A DNA stretch of 64,000 nt from Sinorhizobium terangae (GTDB taxonomy: Bacteria; Pseudomonadota; Alphaproteobacteria; Rhizobiales; Rhizobiaceae), in assembly GCF_029714365.1 (NCBI RefSeq), contig NZ_CP121660.1, positions 1,488,001-1,552,000 of the forward strand, written 5' to 3'. A program made the position numbers and the translations under genes. Numbering within the stretch: the first letter of the stretch is position 1; every line of letters starts with the position of its first letter. The notes under the pieces are model-generated. The model saw only the letters and a list, made by a program, of their open reading frames with translations, had not been told where the DNA came from and searched no databases. Below, in pieces: positions 54,048-62,610 of the stretch.

Positions 54048-54383
54048 TCACTCTTCAGGCAAGCAATCGCTCTGCGGCTCATCGACGAGCTCATTTGGAG
54101 GTGAGCGGATGGCGTCGCGAGCACGGTCGTTGACGAGGCCGCACAGGACTTGCGGCGACAGCGGCATGAAGTCGTAACTCTGCGTTATCGCCGCACTGCG
54201 CAAGCTGGTCAGCGTTTCGAAGGCACAGTACTGCGTGCCAATCCACAACGCGAGGTCTTCTCCCTCCGCGTCGGGGAAGGCTTGCAGGAAGAAGGTCTGC
54301 AGCCGGCGGTCATAGCCGATGACTGCTTCGGGATTGGTATTGTGGTCGCTAAGATTGATGACGGTGATCGTATACCGGGTCAT
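54048..54383 (-). CDS. hypothetical plasmid protein
   Basis: A 111-residue protein, not recognised as a named family. It starts MTRYTITVINLSDHNTNPEA and is rich in short beta-type segments followed by an acidic end. AAGGAG precedes the start. It lies 67 bases after the DUF736 gene in the same direction, and a perfect GGCCCCGA hairpin separates them. Such pairs occur on rhizobial plasmids. Confidence 0.7.
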   Translation of the reverse strand: MTRYTITVINLSDHNTNPEAVIGYDRRLQTFFLQAFPDAEGEDLALWIGTQYCAFETLTSLRSAAITQSYDFMPLSPQVLCGLVNDRARDAIRSPPNELVDEPQSDCLPEE

Positions 54384-54415
54384 GAAGGGCTCCTTGTCGG
54401 ACGTTTCAGGTTGGA

Positions 54416-54446
54416 TGGCGGCCCCGATTGCTCGGGGCCGCTCGTC
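54416..54446. promoter_or_regulatory. hairpin between DUF736 and hypothetical gene
   Basis: The sequence has arms GCGGCCCCGA and TCGGGGCCGC around TTGC. There is no T-run on the minus strand, so it may attenuate rather than stop transcription. Confidence 0.45.
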
Positions 54447-54450
54447 GCGT

Positions 54451-54774
54451 TCAGTTGGGCTTGTTCCAGAGGATTACCTTGCGGTTCGGATCGCCGCCGG
54501 GAGCGGAAGCGAGATTGCCGAAGATCACCCCGATCTCCGGGGCCTCCAGCTTGACAGAGAGATATTCTTCGCCGGTCTGGCGGGCGATACGGTTCCAGGC
54601 CGCGCCGATCTCGAAGCCGGTCTTGCGGTGGATGACGCGGTAATCGGGGGCCTCGTCGCTCGTCTTGTTGGCGTTCGGGACGATGGCGATCGGGGCGTTG
54701 ACCCGGATGGTGGCGAAGACGCCTTCGAGGGTGCCGTCGGTCTTCTGGGTCAGGGTTGCGATTGTGGTGGCCAT
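54451..54774 (-). CDS. DUF736 family protein
   Basis: A 107-residue protein. It begins MATTIATLTQKTDGTLEGVF and includes NANKTSDEAPDYRVIHRKTG, then EIGAAWNRIARQTGEEYLSV and a terminal ILWNKPN; this is the DUF736 pattern common on alphaproteobacterial plasmids. Function unknown, always linked with plasmid or ICE backbone genes. GGAGA precedes the start. Confidence 0.9.
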   Translation of the reverse strand: MATTIATLTQKTDGTLEGVFATIRVNAPIAIVPNANKTSDEAPDYRVIHRKTGFEIGAAWNRIARQTGEEYLSVKLEAPEIGVIFGNLASAPGGDPNRKVILWNKPN

Positions 54775-55775
54775 GATGCTGTCTCCTTCGGTTGCTCGGG
54801 ACCATTCCCGATGGCGCGTGAAGAGACGGCCGGTCTGCTGCGGTCATCTCGGCGAAAATGCTGCAAAATTCTACTTTCCGCCAAAAAGCGGGCGCGCTTT
54901 CACCGATTGCGGGCGGGAATGCGCCAGGCGCCCGCATGAAGAACCGAAGTCGAATTTTGCGGAATTTTTGCCGAGACGTACCCCTTCAGGGGTTGACCGC
55001 GAAAGCAGGCGGTCGGCTAAAGGGCGACACAGAAACGGGAATGGTCTCGTGCAACCGAAGCTGGCGACAGACCATACCGGCCGCCCCGTCCAGCACTGCA
55101 CAAGACCGCCAGCACCTTCCGATACGGGCACACCGTCGGACCCACCGTCATTCTCATCCATCCCTGCCAATTGGCGCGAGCGAGCGCACTCCACTCCCGC
55201 CACGTCTGTCGGCTGCACGTTGATCCGAATGCGGTGACCATATCGCCAGCAAGCCACGCGGCAATATCTTGCACAGCTGGCCCGCGCCGGCGCTGACCAG
55301 CGATCTTCGGCAATCTTGCCCACCGTCCGGCCTCGGCACGACCGCAGTCTCCTTGGCAGGGATGTACAATCGGGGTCGGCTCTCGTTCACCCCGTGCACA
55401 TGCCGCCGGCCGGATTGCCTTGGAAAAAGCAGCCGCAATCTTCATCACCTGGGGCCTGCCGAACCGGCCGAAGGCCTTTGCGTCCGGCTCTACGTACCAG
55501 GGGCGCCCGGCGACATCGCAACTGTATTCATCGACGGCGATCCGGCATTGCTTGACGGCCATCGACTCGCGTGCAGGAGCTGATGGCCAGCGTCATGCCC
55601 CTCGCCGCTCGCCAGCCGGTCGATCACCGCGGCGACTACTTGCAGGCTTTGTCGAGCCGGCTTACCGGCGAAACAAAGCTCGGCCCGGCGGATCGCCGGG
55701 TGCGATCAAGCCCTTCTTGAACTGAGGGCCGAAGGATCGTATATACGGATGAGTAGATACAAAAGGGAGGCGACC
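54775..55775. other. 1-kb spacer with an inverted repeat
   Basis: No supported gene. A 25-base inverted repeat (54786-54810 against 55036-55060, 23 of 25 matching) reads CTTCGGTTGC-CG-GACCATTCCCG in each arm; the left arm is the leader of the DUF736 gene. Long antisense-type ORFs across 55017-55562 lack ribosome sites and family likeness. Confidence 0.5.
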
Positions 55776-56036
55776 ATGCCCCATCTTGCACGGGTATTCC
55801 AGTCCGGAAATTCGCAGGCTGTTCGCCTGCCGAAAGAATTCCGCTTCAACGTCGACCGCGTGGAGATCACGCCGGAGGGCGATGCCCTCATTCTGCGCCC
55901 GCATGTCGAGGAGGCCGAGCCGTGGTCGTCGCTGAAGGCAGCGCTGGTCCGTGGCATGAGTGAAGACTTTATGGAGAGCGGGCGCGAGCAGCCGGAACAG
56001 CAGGATCGGCCAGACATTGACGCGGTGTTTCGGTGA
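55776..56036 (+). CDS. vapB: VapB-type antitoxin (AbrB fold)
   Basis: An 86-residue antitoxin. The N-terminal swapped-hairpin AbrB domain (ARVFQSGNSQAVRLPKEFRF, then VEITPEGDALILRP) binds DNA, and the tail neutralises the toxin. GGGAGG precedes ATG 55776; the frame is open to 55749. It overlaps vapC by four bases and should repress its own operon with VapC. Confidence 0.92.
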   Translation: MPHLARVFQSGNSQAVRLPKEFRFNVDRVEITPEGDALILRPHVEEAEPWSSLKAALVRGMSEDFMESGREQPEQQDRPDIDAVFR

Positions 56037-56437
56037 TCTCGCATCTTCTCGACACCAATGCCGTCATTGCCTTGATCGGCCGCAAATCGGATACATTGGT
56101 CAGCCGTGTACTCGATAGCCCTCAGGGCAGTATCGGCCTGCCGTCGGTCGTCGCGTATGAACTCTATTTTGGAGCGCAGAGAAGCGCAAAGGTCCAACAC
56201 AACCTCGAAACCTTGCGTTTATTGATGGCGGATTTTCCGATCCTCGACTTTGACCAGAACGATGCCTTTGTCGCGGGCGCGATCCGAGCCGCCCTTGCGG
56301 CGAAGGGGACGCCCATCGGCCCCTATGATGTGCTGATCGCGGGACAGGCGAAAGCCCGCGGACTGACACTCGTCACCAACAATGGCGGCGAGTTCAACAG
56401 GGTTGAGAATCTACGTGTGGAGGACTGGTCGCTTTGA
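56033..56437 (+). CDS. vapC: VapC PIN-domain ribonuclease toxin
   Basis: A 134-residue endoribonuclease. The acidic metal site is visible: Asp in SHLLDTNAVIAL, Glu in VAYELYFGAQ, Asp in GPYDVLIAGQA, and TNNGGEFNRV. GTG 56033 start, coupled to vapB. The pair may stabilise the plasmid by post-segregational killing. Intact, unlike the two vapC remnants at 7464 and 53873. Confidence 0.92.
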   Translation: MISHLLDTNAVIALIGRKSDTLVSRVLDSPQGSIGLPSVVAYELYFGAQRSAKVQHNLETLRLLMADFPILDFDQNDAFVAGAIRAALAAKGTPIGPYDVLIAGQAKARGLTLVTNNGGEFNRVENLRVEDWSL

Positions 56438-56723
56438 ACATGGCAGCTTCGGGGCAGCCAGGGATCCGCGACATCCTGATCGTCAAGGTTGAATGCTGAT
56501 GGCGGAGTGATGCGGGCGATCGCGGCGCTGCGTTTACTTACGCCGCCTTCGGTTCGCTACGTCTCGGCTTTGGCTGAAACAGCCGGCGCTTGACATCCAG
56601 GCGCAATGCGTAGCGCGAATCCTACAGCGCCGTGCGTCCTTTAGGACGCACAAAGGACGCTGTAACTCTTTGATTCCACGCATCGTGCTTTCCGAAAATC
56701 GGGGCCGATTTCGGGCCGATGCG
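56438..56723. other. spacer containing rhizobial repeat copy 2
   Basis: Holds the palindromic repeat at 56622-56726. On the minus strand, 56536-56600 reads DVKRRLFQPKPRRSEPKAA then stop, a short coding-like tail of unknown family cut by the repeat. Confidence 0.4.
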
Positions 56724-56726
56724 CTA
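56622..56726 (+). repeat. rhizobial intergenic palindromic repeat, copy 2
   Basis: Outer arms CTACAGCG and CGCTGTA enclose the hairpin GTGCGTCCTTTAGGACGCAC; a second hairpin has arms CGCATCG and CGATGCG. Same architecture as copy 1 at 2592-2693. Confidence 0.65.
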
Positions 56727-56920
56727 GGCCACCCACTCGGGATCGAAATGCCCACCACACCACCGACATGATGTCCAGGAAGCGCTCATAGCCGAGCACG
56801 CCGCCAACATCCTCGAGCGGCCAGCGCGCCCTCCACCCATGCATGTCCGATGCTTGGGAGTGGCGTCCAAGGCCGCGAATTCGCCGGCCTGCGCCTCGCG
56901 CGACGCCGCACGACGCATAA
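56724..56920 (-). pseudogene. fragment of a plasmid pRiA4b ORF-3-like protein
   Basis: One frame reads RWPLEDVGGVLGYERFLDIM and, after a shift, WCGGHFDPEWVA then stop. The pattern PPEDVGG-GY-FL followed by GGxFDPE is the hallmark of the pRiA4b ORF-3 family. Only the last third remains, with at least one frameshift and an internal deletion. Confidence 0.6.
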
Positions 56921-57081
56921 ACGCCGTGCGCGGTCAGATCATCGTCGCCGAACCGCATCGAGACGGGTGGGTCCTGGGCGCTGTCGTGGCCATGGCTCGT
57001 TCCTGTCCTGCGAGCGCATATATCTTACAGTAACGCGGATTTCGATACTTCGGTTTTGGCGCAGTGATGAGGAAATGGCGC

Positions 57082-58023
57082 TCACGCGCCATTCCCTCCG
57101 AAGCGCCAGACCGGAATGCCGAAGCGGCGGGCCTTGTCGGCGAGATTCCCGGTAATGCCGGAGCCCGGGAAGATGATGACTCCGCTCGGCATGACCAGAA
57201 GCATGTCGTCATTGCGGCGGAAGGGGGCGGCCTTCACGTGCTTCGTCCAGTTCGGCTTGAAGGCGATCTGCGTCACCTTGCGGGTCTCGGCCCAGCAGGC
57301 GGCGATGCGCTCCGCGCCCTTCGGCGAGCCGCCGTGCAGCAGCACCATGTCCGGGAACTTCGTCCGGGCGCGATCAAGCGCGTCCCAGATCGCCTGATGG
57401 TCGTTGTAGTCGATGCCGCCGCCGAAGGCGATCTTGGTGCCGGCGGGGATCAACACCTCGGTCTCGGCGCGCCGGCGGGCGGACAGGAAATCGCGGCTGT
57501 CGATCATCGCCGCGGTCATGTGGGCGTGGTTGACCTTCGAGCCGGTGCGCGGCCGCCATGCCGAACCGGTCTCAGCCTCGAACAGGTCAGCCGCATAATC
57601 GCGCATGAACTCGAAGGCGTTGCGGCGCTCCAGAAGCGTGATGCCTTCGGCGACAAGGCGTTCCAGCTCGACGCTCTTCACTTCCGAGCCGTCCTGTTCG
57701 CTTTGTCCGGCGCGTTGCCCGTCCTCGTTGCGCTGAAGCTCCCGCTGGATGCGCTCGCCGGCGCGATGGAAGAGATTGACCATCGACCAGAGCAAGCCTT
57801 CGAGATCAGGCTCCAACCGCGTGTCGCTGAGCATCCCGAACAGGGCATCGAAGATCGTGGTGAGCGCCGACTGGACGACCGGCTCTTCGGGCAGCGGCCG
57901 CGGGTCCGGCTCATCCTGGAAGGGGCGATGGCCGTAAAGCTGCATCTCGTAGATGAAACGGCCGGTCGGCGAAGACGCGTGGTGGAGGTGGTAGCCGTCG
58001 TCAAGAGGAAGCGAAAGGTCCAT
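57082..58023 (-). CDS. DUF2493 (SLOG-like) plasmid protein
   Basis: A 313-residue protein with a C-terminal DUF2493 domain: TKIAFGGGIDYNDHQAIWDA, DMVLLHGGSPKGAERIAACW, then a glycine-rich LVMPSGVIIFPGSGITGNLA. This is a Rossmann-like nucleotide-binding fold related to SLOG/YpsA. Start 58023 (MDLSLPLDDGYHLHH) is chosen over the far upstream start because the region before it is non-coding. GGAGAG precedes it. It is a frequent companion of the Toprim gene on rhizobial plasmids; function unknown. Confidence 0.85.
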   Translation of the reverse strand: MDLSLPLDDGYHLHHASSPTGRFIYEMQLYGHRPFQDEPDPRPLPEEPVVQSALTTIFDALFGMLSDTRLEPDLEGLLWSMVNLFHRAGERIQRELQRNEDGQRAGQSEQDGSEVKSVELERLVAEGITLLERRNAFEFMRDYAADLFEAETGSAWRPRTGSKVNHAHMTAAMIDSRDFLSARRRAETEVLIPAGTKIAFGGGIDYNDHQAIWDALDRARTKFPDMVLLHGGSPKGAERIAACWAETRKVTQIAFKPNWTKHVKAAPFRRNDDMLLVMPSGVIIFPGSGITGNLADKARRFGIPVWRFGGNGA

Positions 58024-58406
58024 GGGGTCTCTCCATCCGGTTGCGGCCGCGCCTCTCGCGGCCTGACGGCGATCCCTCCCACGCGACAGCCGGGCCGGAA
58101 CCGCGGCGCTTTGCGCCGCGGCCCAGCGCAAGCGCCGGGCGGGGACAAGAAGGTTTCTTGTCCCGCGAGGAATGCCGGGCCATCGCATCGGCCCGAGTAC
58201 CGGGGAACCGGTTTTCGGGATGGCCGATGCGTGAAGCTGGCCCGGCAGGGGAAGAAACCTGACTGCCCCGCTGAAGGCCCTGGACCGCGTGGTAAGGGTC
58301 GGCTCCCGGCAGGCCCGCGGGTGTGCGCCCACCGGAAGGACAGGCGCCAGAGACGCGCCTTCCCTGATGCGGTGGCGCTGCACCGGCTTGCGGCCTGCCG
58401 GCCGCC
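58024..58406. other. structured, GC-rich untranslated gap
   Basis: Between two co-directed genes. It contains perfect hairpins: CCGCGGCGC/GCGCCGCGG (58101-58121, 3-base loop) and GGGACAAGAA/TTCTTGTCCC (58142-58164, 3-base loop). No ORF is supported on either strand. Confidence 0.55.
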
Positions 58407-59444
58407 TCAAGCGGGCAGAAAAGCCAGCGCGTCTTCCGGCGCGAGCTCCGCCCGCAAATGGGCTATGAGCCGTTCCGGCCCCAGCTGCCGCAGATCCTCG
58501 TTGAAATCGCCGAGTTCCGGAGCGAGCACGAGCGGCAGGATTCTCGCCGCCTGCGCCCGGCGGCTCAATGCCTCGAGACCATGGCGGCCGGCCGCATCGG
58601 CGTCGGCGGCAATATAGAGGCGCTGGCAACCCTCGGGGAGCCGGAACGCGGCGAGGTGATTTGCAGTCAGCGCCGAAACCATTGGCATGCCCGGCATCAC
58701 CTGGGAGAGCGACAGCATGCTTTCGAGGCCCTCGCCGGCCGCCATCACCGAAACGCGTCCGCTGATCGGAAAACAGAAACGCACGCCATTGCCGAGGAGG
58801 CGGCCGAGCGCACGGCGGGGATCGTCCACCTTGGCCTTGCCGTCGCCGTTCGGGTCAAGCCAGGTTCGGTGCACTCCGGTGATCGCGCCGGAGGGATCGG
58901 TCACCGCGGCGATCAGGGCCGGAATGCTCATCGTCCGACCGCTCGCCAGATCCCGGTAGTAGCAGGATGGATGGAACCGCAGCGCCGGCTGTGCGGATGC
59001 CCGCGGGATGCCGCGCTCACGCAGGTAGCGCTCGGCGAGCGTCCCCGCCAGTGGCTCCGTCATCCGGAACAGGCGACGGGCGCGTTGCCAGGCTGGTCTG
59101 TCCACCGAAGGAAGGTCCCGGGCGTCACCCTTTCGGGGCGAACCCGGTTGGGATTGGGGCAGACTCAAGAAGTGCCGCACTTCGGCGGCAACGTCGCGGA
59201 AGTCGATGAGCCCGCAGGCCTCCCGCACGAGGTCGAGCAGGTCCCCGTATTGGCCGGTCGCCGCATCGACCCATTTTCCGGCGCGCGGGCCGGCAAGTTG
59301 AACGTAGAGCGAGCGGCCCTCGTCGTTGGCGACGTTTCCGACGATCCAGTAGTTGCCGACCCGACGGCCGGCTGAGAGATAGTGGCGGCAGGCCGCCTCG
59401 GCATCGCGCGCGAGACGATCCGCCAGTTCCGAAGCGGACAACAT
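58407..59444 (-). CDS. Toprim-domain protein (primase-like)
   Basis: A 345-residue protein with an N-terminal zinc-ribbon-like or DNA-binding part (GDLLDLVREACGLIDFRDVA) and a C-terminal Toprim_3 domain: VMAAGEGLESMLSLSQVMPG supplies the catalytic Glu, and LYIAADADAAGRHGLEALSR the DxD. It resembles TraC-type plasmid primases that lay primers on the incoming strand. Start ATG 59444 matches family N-termini (MLSASELADRLA). Confidence 0.85.
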   Translation of the reverse strand: MLSASELADRLARDAEAACRHYLSAGRRVGNYWIVGNVANDEGRSLYVQLAGPRAGKWVDAATGQYGDLLDLVREACGLIDFRDVAAEVRHFLSLPQSQPGSPRKGDARDLPSVDRPAWQRARRLFRMTEPLAGTLAERYLRERGIPRASAQPALRFHPSCYYRDLASGRTMSIPALIAAVTDPSGAITGVHRTWLDPNGDGKAKVDDPRRALGRLLGNGVRFCFPISGRVSVMAAGEGLESMLSLSQVMPGMPMVSALTANHLAAFRLPEGCQRLYIAADADAAGRHGLEALSRRAQAARILPLVLAPELGDFNEDLRQLGPERLIAHLRAELAPEDALAFLPA

Positions 59445-59459
59445 GGGCGGCAGCCTCCG

Positions 59460-59786
59460 TCACTTGAGAGTCGCGACATCGATGCGGCGAAGTCCGAGTG
59501 CCACCTCCGGCGCGTTCGCCCGGGCAATCACCGCGCCGAACTTGCATCGAAGCGGGGCCTTAGCCGTCTCAGTCGCCTCGAACGCGCCTTCCCATGACCA
59601 GAACTCGGTATCGCTGCCGCTAAAGGCATGCGTCATAAGGGGCCGACGATCGGCTGCGCCGATGGAGCGGCCGCGGTTGAGGTGCGGAAGGAGCTCATGG
59701 CCGGCATTCAGCATTGGGACGGGCCGGCCGGCGACAATGAGCGGTGCGGCGGCCACGTTCGCGACTTTAGAAGCGATGACGTTCAT
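59460..59786 (-). pseudogene. N-terminal remnant of a strawberry-notch-type NTPase/methylase gene
   Basis: The 108-residue frame MNVIASKVANVAAAPLIVAG, then HELLPHLNRGRSIGAADRRP, HAFSGSDTE and FGAVIARANAPEVALGLRRI, stops abruptly. Homologues in this gene neighbourhood are very large proteins (over 1,000 residues) that start with the same pattern (LLPHLERG, then AF-GSD, then W-W, then FG-A--AR). Here only the beginning is left, next to the Toprim gene where the full gene usually sits. Confidence 0.6.
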
Positions 59787-59990
59787 GGGGAACCCCGTCG
59801 AGAGCGAGAAATGGACGACCTCGCGGGCGCTCTCCAAGCCCTGCCAAGCCGACCTTTCCCGGCCCCCCTCTCCCTCCTGCGTCGCGCAGCGTCCTCTCCG
59901 AAGAAGAGGGGGTATTGGTTCAAGTTCATGCCGTGAGCGACTTCCAGGTTTCATCACGTGACATCCCAATCAACAGCCTGTTGATTTCCA
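59787..59990. other. spacer, nothing recognised
   Basis: Short gap between two remnants; no family-like ORF. Confidence 0.4.
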
Positions 59991-60237
59991 ATGATCATTT
60001 CCGGGACCAGCAGATGCGCGAGTTGGATGTGGTGCTCGAGCGCGACGATGGCACGATCGCAGCGATCGAGGTCAGCGCAAGCGCCACCGTGAAGGTGAGC
60101 GATTCGGGGGCATCAGGACGCTTGCAGAAGCATGTGGCGAGAAATCTGCCTTTGGCGCCGTCCTTTATGACAATACCGATGTTGTGCCGTTCGGCGACAG
60201 GATTGCCGCGGCGCCACTGTCCTGCCTGTGGCGATAA
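59991..60237 (+). pseudogene. C-terminal remnant of a DUF4143 AAA ATPase
   Basis: Frame 1 reads RELDVVLERDDGTIAAIEVS and ASATVKVSD; then a shift gives GIRTLAEACGEKSAFGAVLY and DNTDVVPFGDRIAAAPLSCL and WR before the stop at 60237. This is the standard end of DUF4143-type ATPases (FRD-REVD-VLE, then IEVKASATV, then G-VLY---VVPFG). Truncated at the front and frameshifted. Confidence 0.65.
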
Positions 60238-60359
60238 AGCAGATCATCCGACATTGCACATACTGCTTTGTTTGAGTTAGTCTAACCGAAGGATTCGGCT
60301 ACATTGCCATTGGACGATCCGTCTGAACGAGATTTCCGAGATAAGGCAGGAGGAGCGGT
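60238..60359. promoter_or_regulatory. leader of the DUF1173 gene with palindrome GTTAG-T-CTAAC
   Basis: The palindrome (60276-60286) lies 74 bases before the DUF1173 start and matches 12 of 13 bases of the one at 18996. AGGAGGAG just before GTG 60360 is the ribosome site. Confidence 0.35.
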
Positions 60360-61550
60360 GTGCGACGGTTTCTGATCGGCGACAGGTCATACGCAGAGGG
60401 TTCTGCTGATCTTCGAACCCTCCTTCCCCACGCTTACGAGCAGAAGCTCCGGCCGCATTGCCAGTGCAAGGATCCGCCGGTTGCCATGTACATCGCGCGG
60501 ATAGACGGACAGTATCTCGTCAAACGCATGCCGCTTTCCGGGCGTGATCACGAGCCGGCCTGCCCATCTTACGAGGCTCCCTACGAGTTGACCGGCCTCG
60601 GGCCTTTGATCGGTAATGCCATACAGATCGATGCCAACGGCCGCTCGGCCCTGAAGCTCGATTTCTCGATGACGAAGAGAGGCCCGCGCACGGGGCCGAC
60701 TGCACCGACAGAACCGTCGGAGCCCGCCATCCGCAACGAAACGAAGAAGCTCTCGTTGCGCGCCATGCTGCACTACCTGTGGGAAATAGGGGAACTGACC
60801 GCATGGCGCTCCTCCTGGGGCGGCAGGCGTGGCTGGGGCCGGGTACGCACGAGCCTGACGAATGCTGCGTCGCAAATGACGGCACGAGGCGGAGAGCTCA
60901 GCGACGTGCTGTTCGTGCCGGAGGTTTTCCATCACGAGGACAAGGAAGGAATTGCGGCGCGCCGGGCTACAGCACTTGCCGGCGCGCAAGCATCCCTGAC
61001 GGGGCCGCGCAAGCTGATGATCATCGTTGCGGAAGTGAAGGAGTTCACAGTTGCCCGCGAGGGACACCGCATCACGCTCCGGCATCTGCCCTTTCCCCTT
61101 ATGATCGAGGACGGGACATGGAAGCGGCTCGTTGCCAGATACGAAACGGAACTTGAGCTTTGGCGCTCGAACGACGAATTCCACCTCATCCTGATCGCGA
61201 CCTTCGGAATTTCGCCATCCGGGGTCGCTGCCGTCGAAGAGGTCGCCATGATGGTGGTGAACGAGAACTGGATCCCGTTCGAAAGCACTCACGAGCGGCT
61301 TCTTCTGGAGAGATTGTCAGGACTGCGACGCAAGAGCGTCAAGGGGTTGCGTTTCAACCTCTCGCGCGATCAACCGATCGTTTCGGTTACGCTCCCGGAG
61401 CAGCGGCCCTCCCCGGTCGCCATGTTCATCGTCCCGGCTGGGATAGGTGAGGACTATGAGCGCGCCATGGCCGAAATGATCGAGGCAAGACCCGAGATGA
61501 CCCCATGGGTCTGGCGCGTAACCGAGGGCGAAATGCCGAGATTGCCGTAA
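60360..61550 (+). CDS. DUF1173 family protein
   Basis: A 396-residue protein of the DUF1173 family, found on rhizobial and other alphaproteobacterial plasmids and ICEs. Landmarks: HCQCKDPPVAMYIARIDGQY (a possible metal-binding CxC), LVKRMPLSGRDHEPACPSYE, then LHYLWEIGELTAWRSSWGGR and a C-terminal mixed alpha/beta part. Start is GTG with a strong AGGAGGAG. Biochemical role is unknown. Confidence 0.88.
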   Translation: MRRFLIGDRSYAEGSADLRTLLPHAYEQKLRPHCQCKDPPVAMYIARIDGQYLVKRMPLSGRDHEPACPSYEAPYELTGLGPLIGNAIQIDANGRSALKLDFSMTKRGPRTGPTAPTEPSEPAIRNETKKLSLRAMLHYLWEIGELTAWRSSWGGRRGWGRVRTSLTNAASQMTARGGELSDVLFVPEVFHHEDKEGIAARRATALAGAQASLTGPRKLMIIVAEVKEFTVAREGHRITLRHLPFPLMIEDGTWKRLVARYETELELWRSNDEFHLILIATFGISPSGVAAVEEVAMMVVNENWIPFESTHERLLLERLSGLRRKSVKGLRFNLSRDQPIVSVTLPEQRPSPVAMFIVPAGIGEDYERAMAEMIEARPEMTPWVWRVTEGEMPRLP

Positions 61551-61968
61551 TGGTCGGTCGGCGCGTGTAAAGCATGAAACAGCAAGCGAAACAGAACCGT
61601 CCGAGCCTCAAACTGTCCCGACTGTGCCGTGTTGTAATCGACGACCTTTATCGCACTCATGCGCGGCGGCGATGGATCGAAAGAGGACGAGCGGATCATC
61701 CGTTGTCGGAATATAGCCTCGTCTCTGCCAGAACCGTGCCGCCTCCTCGTCGACAGCGTTGACCATCAGCGCACGTCCGCAAATCAGGCTCGCCGCCTGA
61801 ACGCAGGCGCGATTGGTAGGCCTCGGCATAGCGAAGCTCGTCGGGTTCTCCTCTACAGGGGAAGCCCGGCGCTTCTGTCGAAGTCCGGGCATGATGATCG
61901 GTGGAAATAGGTCACGGACCGGTGCGCCGGCCATGCGCGTCAAAGACAGACCGTCTGCGCCGTGACGA
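61551..61968. other. degenerate spacer with a GNAT C-terminal scrap
   Basis: On the minus strand, 61608-61805 reads ICGRALMVNAVDEEAARFWQ and RRGYIPTTDDPLVLFRSIAA: the end of a TacT/GNAT-type acetyltransferase (usual: ALLVDAID-EAA-FY-R-GF, then DPLTLF). No start remains. The remainder is non-coding. Confidence 0.5.
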
Positions 61969-62412
61969 TCAGTGGATATTTTCGCTGACGACAGTGGGTG
62001 GGCGTAGCTCGATGCGCACTTCCATCGCGCACAATTGCCTCCCGAAAATCCGCGTGCCCTCGAGCACCTCGAAAACCGGGCGCAGGACCGGCCTGACGAT
62101 GGTGAACCGGCCGGCGATCTCGTCGATTCCAGCCGCGACGTCGATAGGGTCGCCATTCTCATCCGTGCCGATGATGAGAAGGTTACCGGCGAGCGGTGAG
62201 GGGTAGCCATCGAGCCGCGTCAGGCAGGGCAAAGTGCCATTGAGGCCGTTATCATCGACAACGACGGCCAGGCGATCGTCCATCCGGACGAAGTCGATGC
62301 GGTTGCATCCGATGAGGCTTCGCATAACCGCAAGCCGGTTTTCTTGAGGTATCGAGACGACGCGAATCGTGCCGCTCAACGGCTCCACGAGATAGGCCTT
62401 GGTGGTTTTCAT
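61969..62412 (-). CDS. DUF3846-like hypothetical protein
   Basis: A 147-residue soluble protein. MKTTKAYLVEPLSGTIRVVS, the central VRMDDRLAVVVDDNGLNGTL and SPLAGNLLIIGTDENGD match the pattern of DUF3846 proteins (a short 'Y-I-P' start, a VDDEG strand and AG--L--GTDE). GGAGA lies upstream of ATG 62412. It is a frequent plasmid-backbone passenger near DUF932 genes. Function unknown. Confidence 0.75.
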   Translation of the reverse strand: MKTTKAYLVEPLSGTIRVVSIPQENRLAVMRSLIGCNRIDFVRMDDRLAVVVDDNGLNGTLPCLTRLDGYPSPLAGNLLIIGTDENGDPIDVAAGIDEIAGRFTIVRPVLRPVFEVLEGTRIFGRQLCAMEVRIELRPPTVVSENIH

Positions 62413-62547
62413 GGTGTTTCTCCGGCGCGCGAAAGCGACTGCCCGCACCGGAGCACGCGCTCCACCTCCGACCGGGCCACACGCGGCTCAGCCCACCTCC
62501 TCCTCTTGCCAACGGCACTGTCGCTGCATCGTCCTTTTTCGGAATGC

Positions 62548-62575
62548 GAAAAGCCCGGCGCGAAGCCGGGCGATA
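62548..62575 (-). terminator. terminator after the DUF932 gene
   Basis: On the minus strand the hairpin GCCCGGCTTCGCGCCGGGC is followed by TTTT, about 40 bases after the DUF932 stop. Confidence 0.75.
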
Positions 62576-62610
62576 AGACGGATGGTGGGAATCCTTGAGT
62601 GGAGGCAGGA

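Noticed and set aside
55017..55562. 181-codon minus-strand ORF in the gap after DUF736
   Set aside because: No ribosome site, no recognisable family, and its end is part of the inverted repeat.
55582..55719. 46-codon plus-strand ORF ending before vapB
   Set aside because: A faint likeness to a RepC C-terminus was considered, but the match is too short and the frame has no support.
57064..58617. 517-codon plus-strand ORF opposite the DUF2493 gene
   Set aside because: It is antisense to a gene with clear domain motifs; the predicted protein is low-complexity and resembles nothing.
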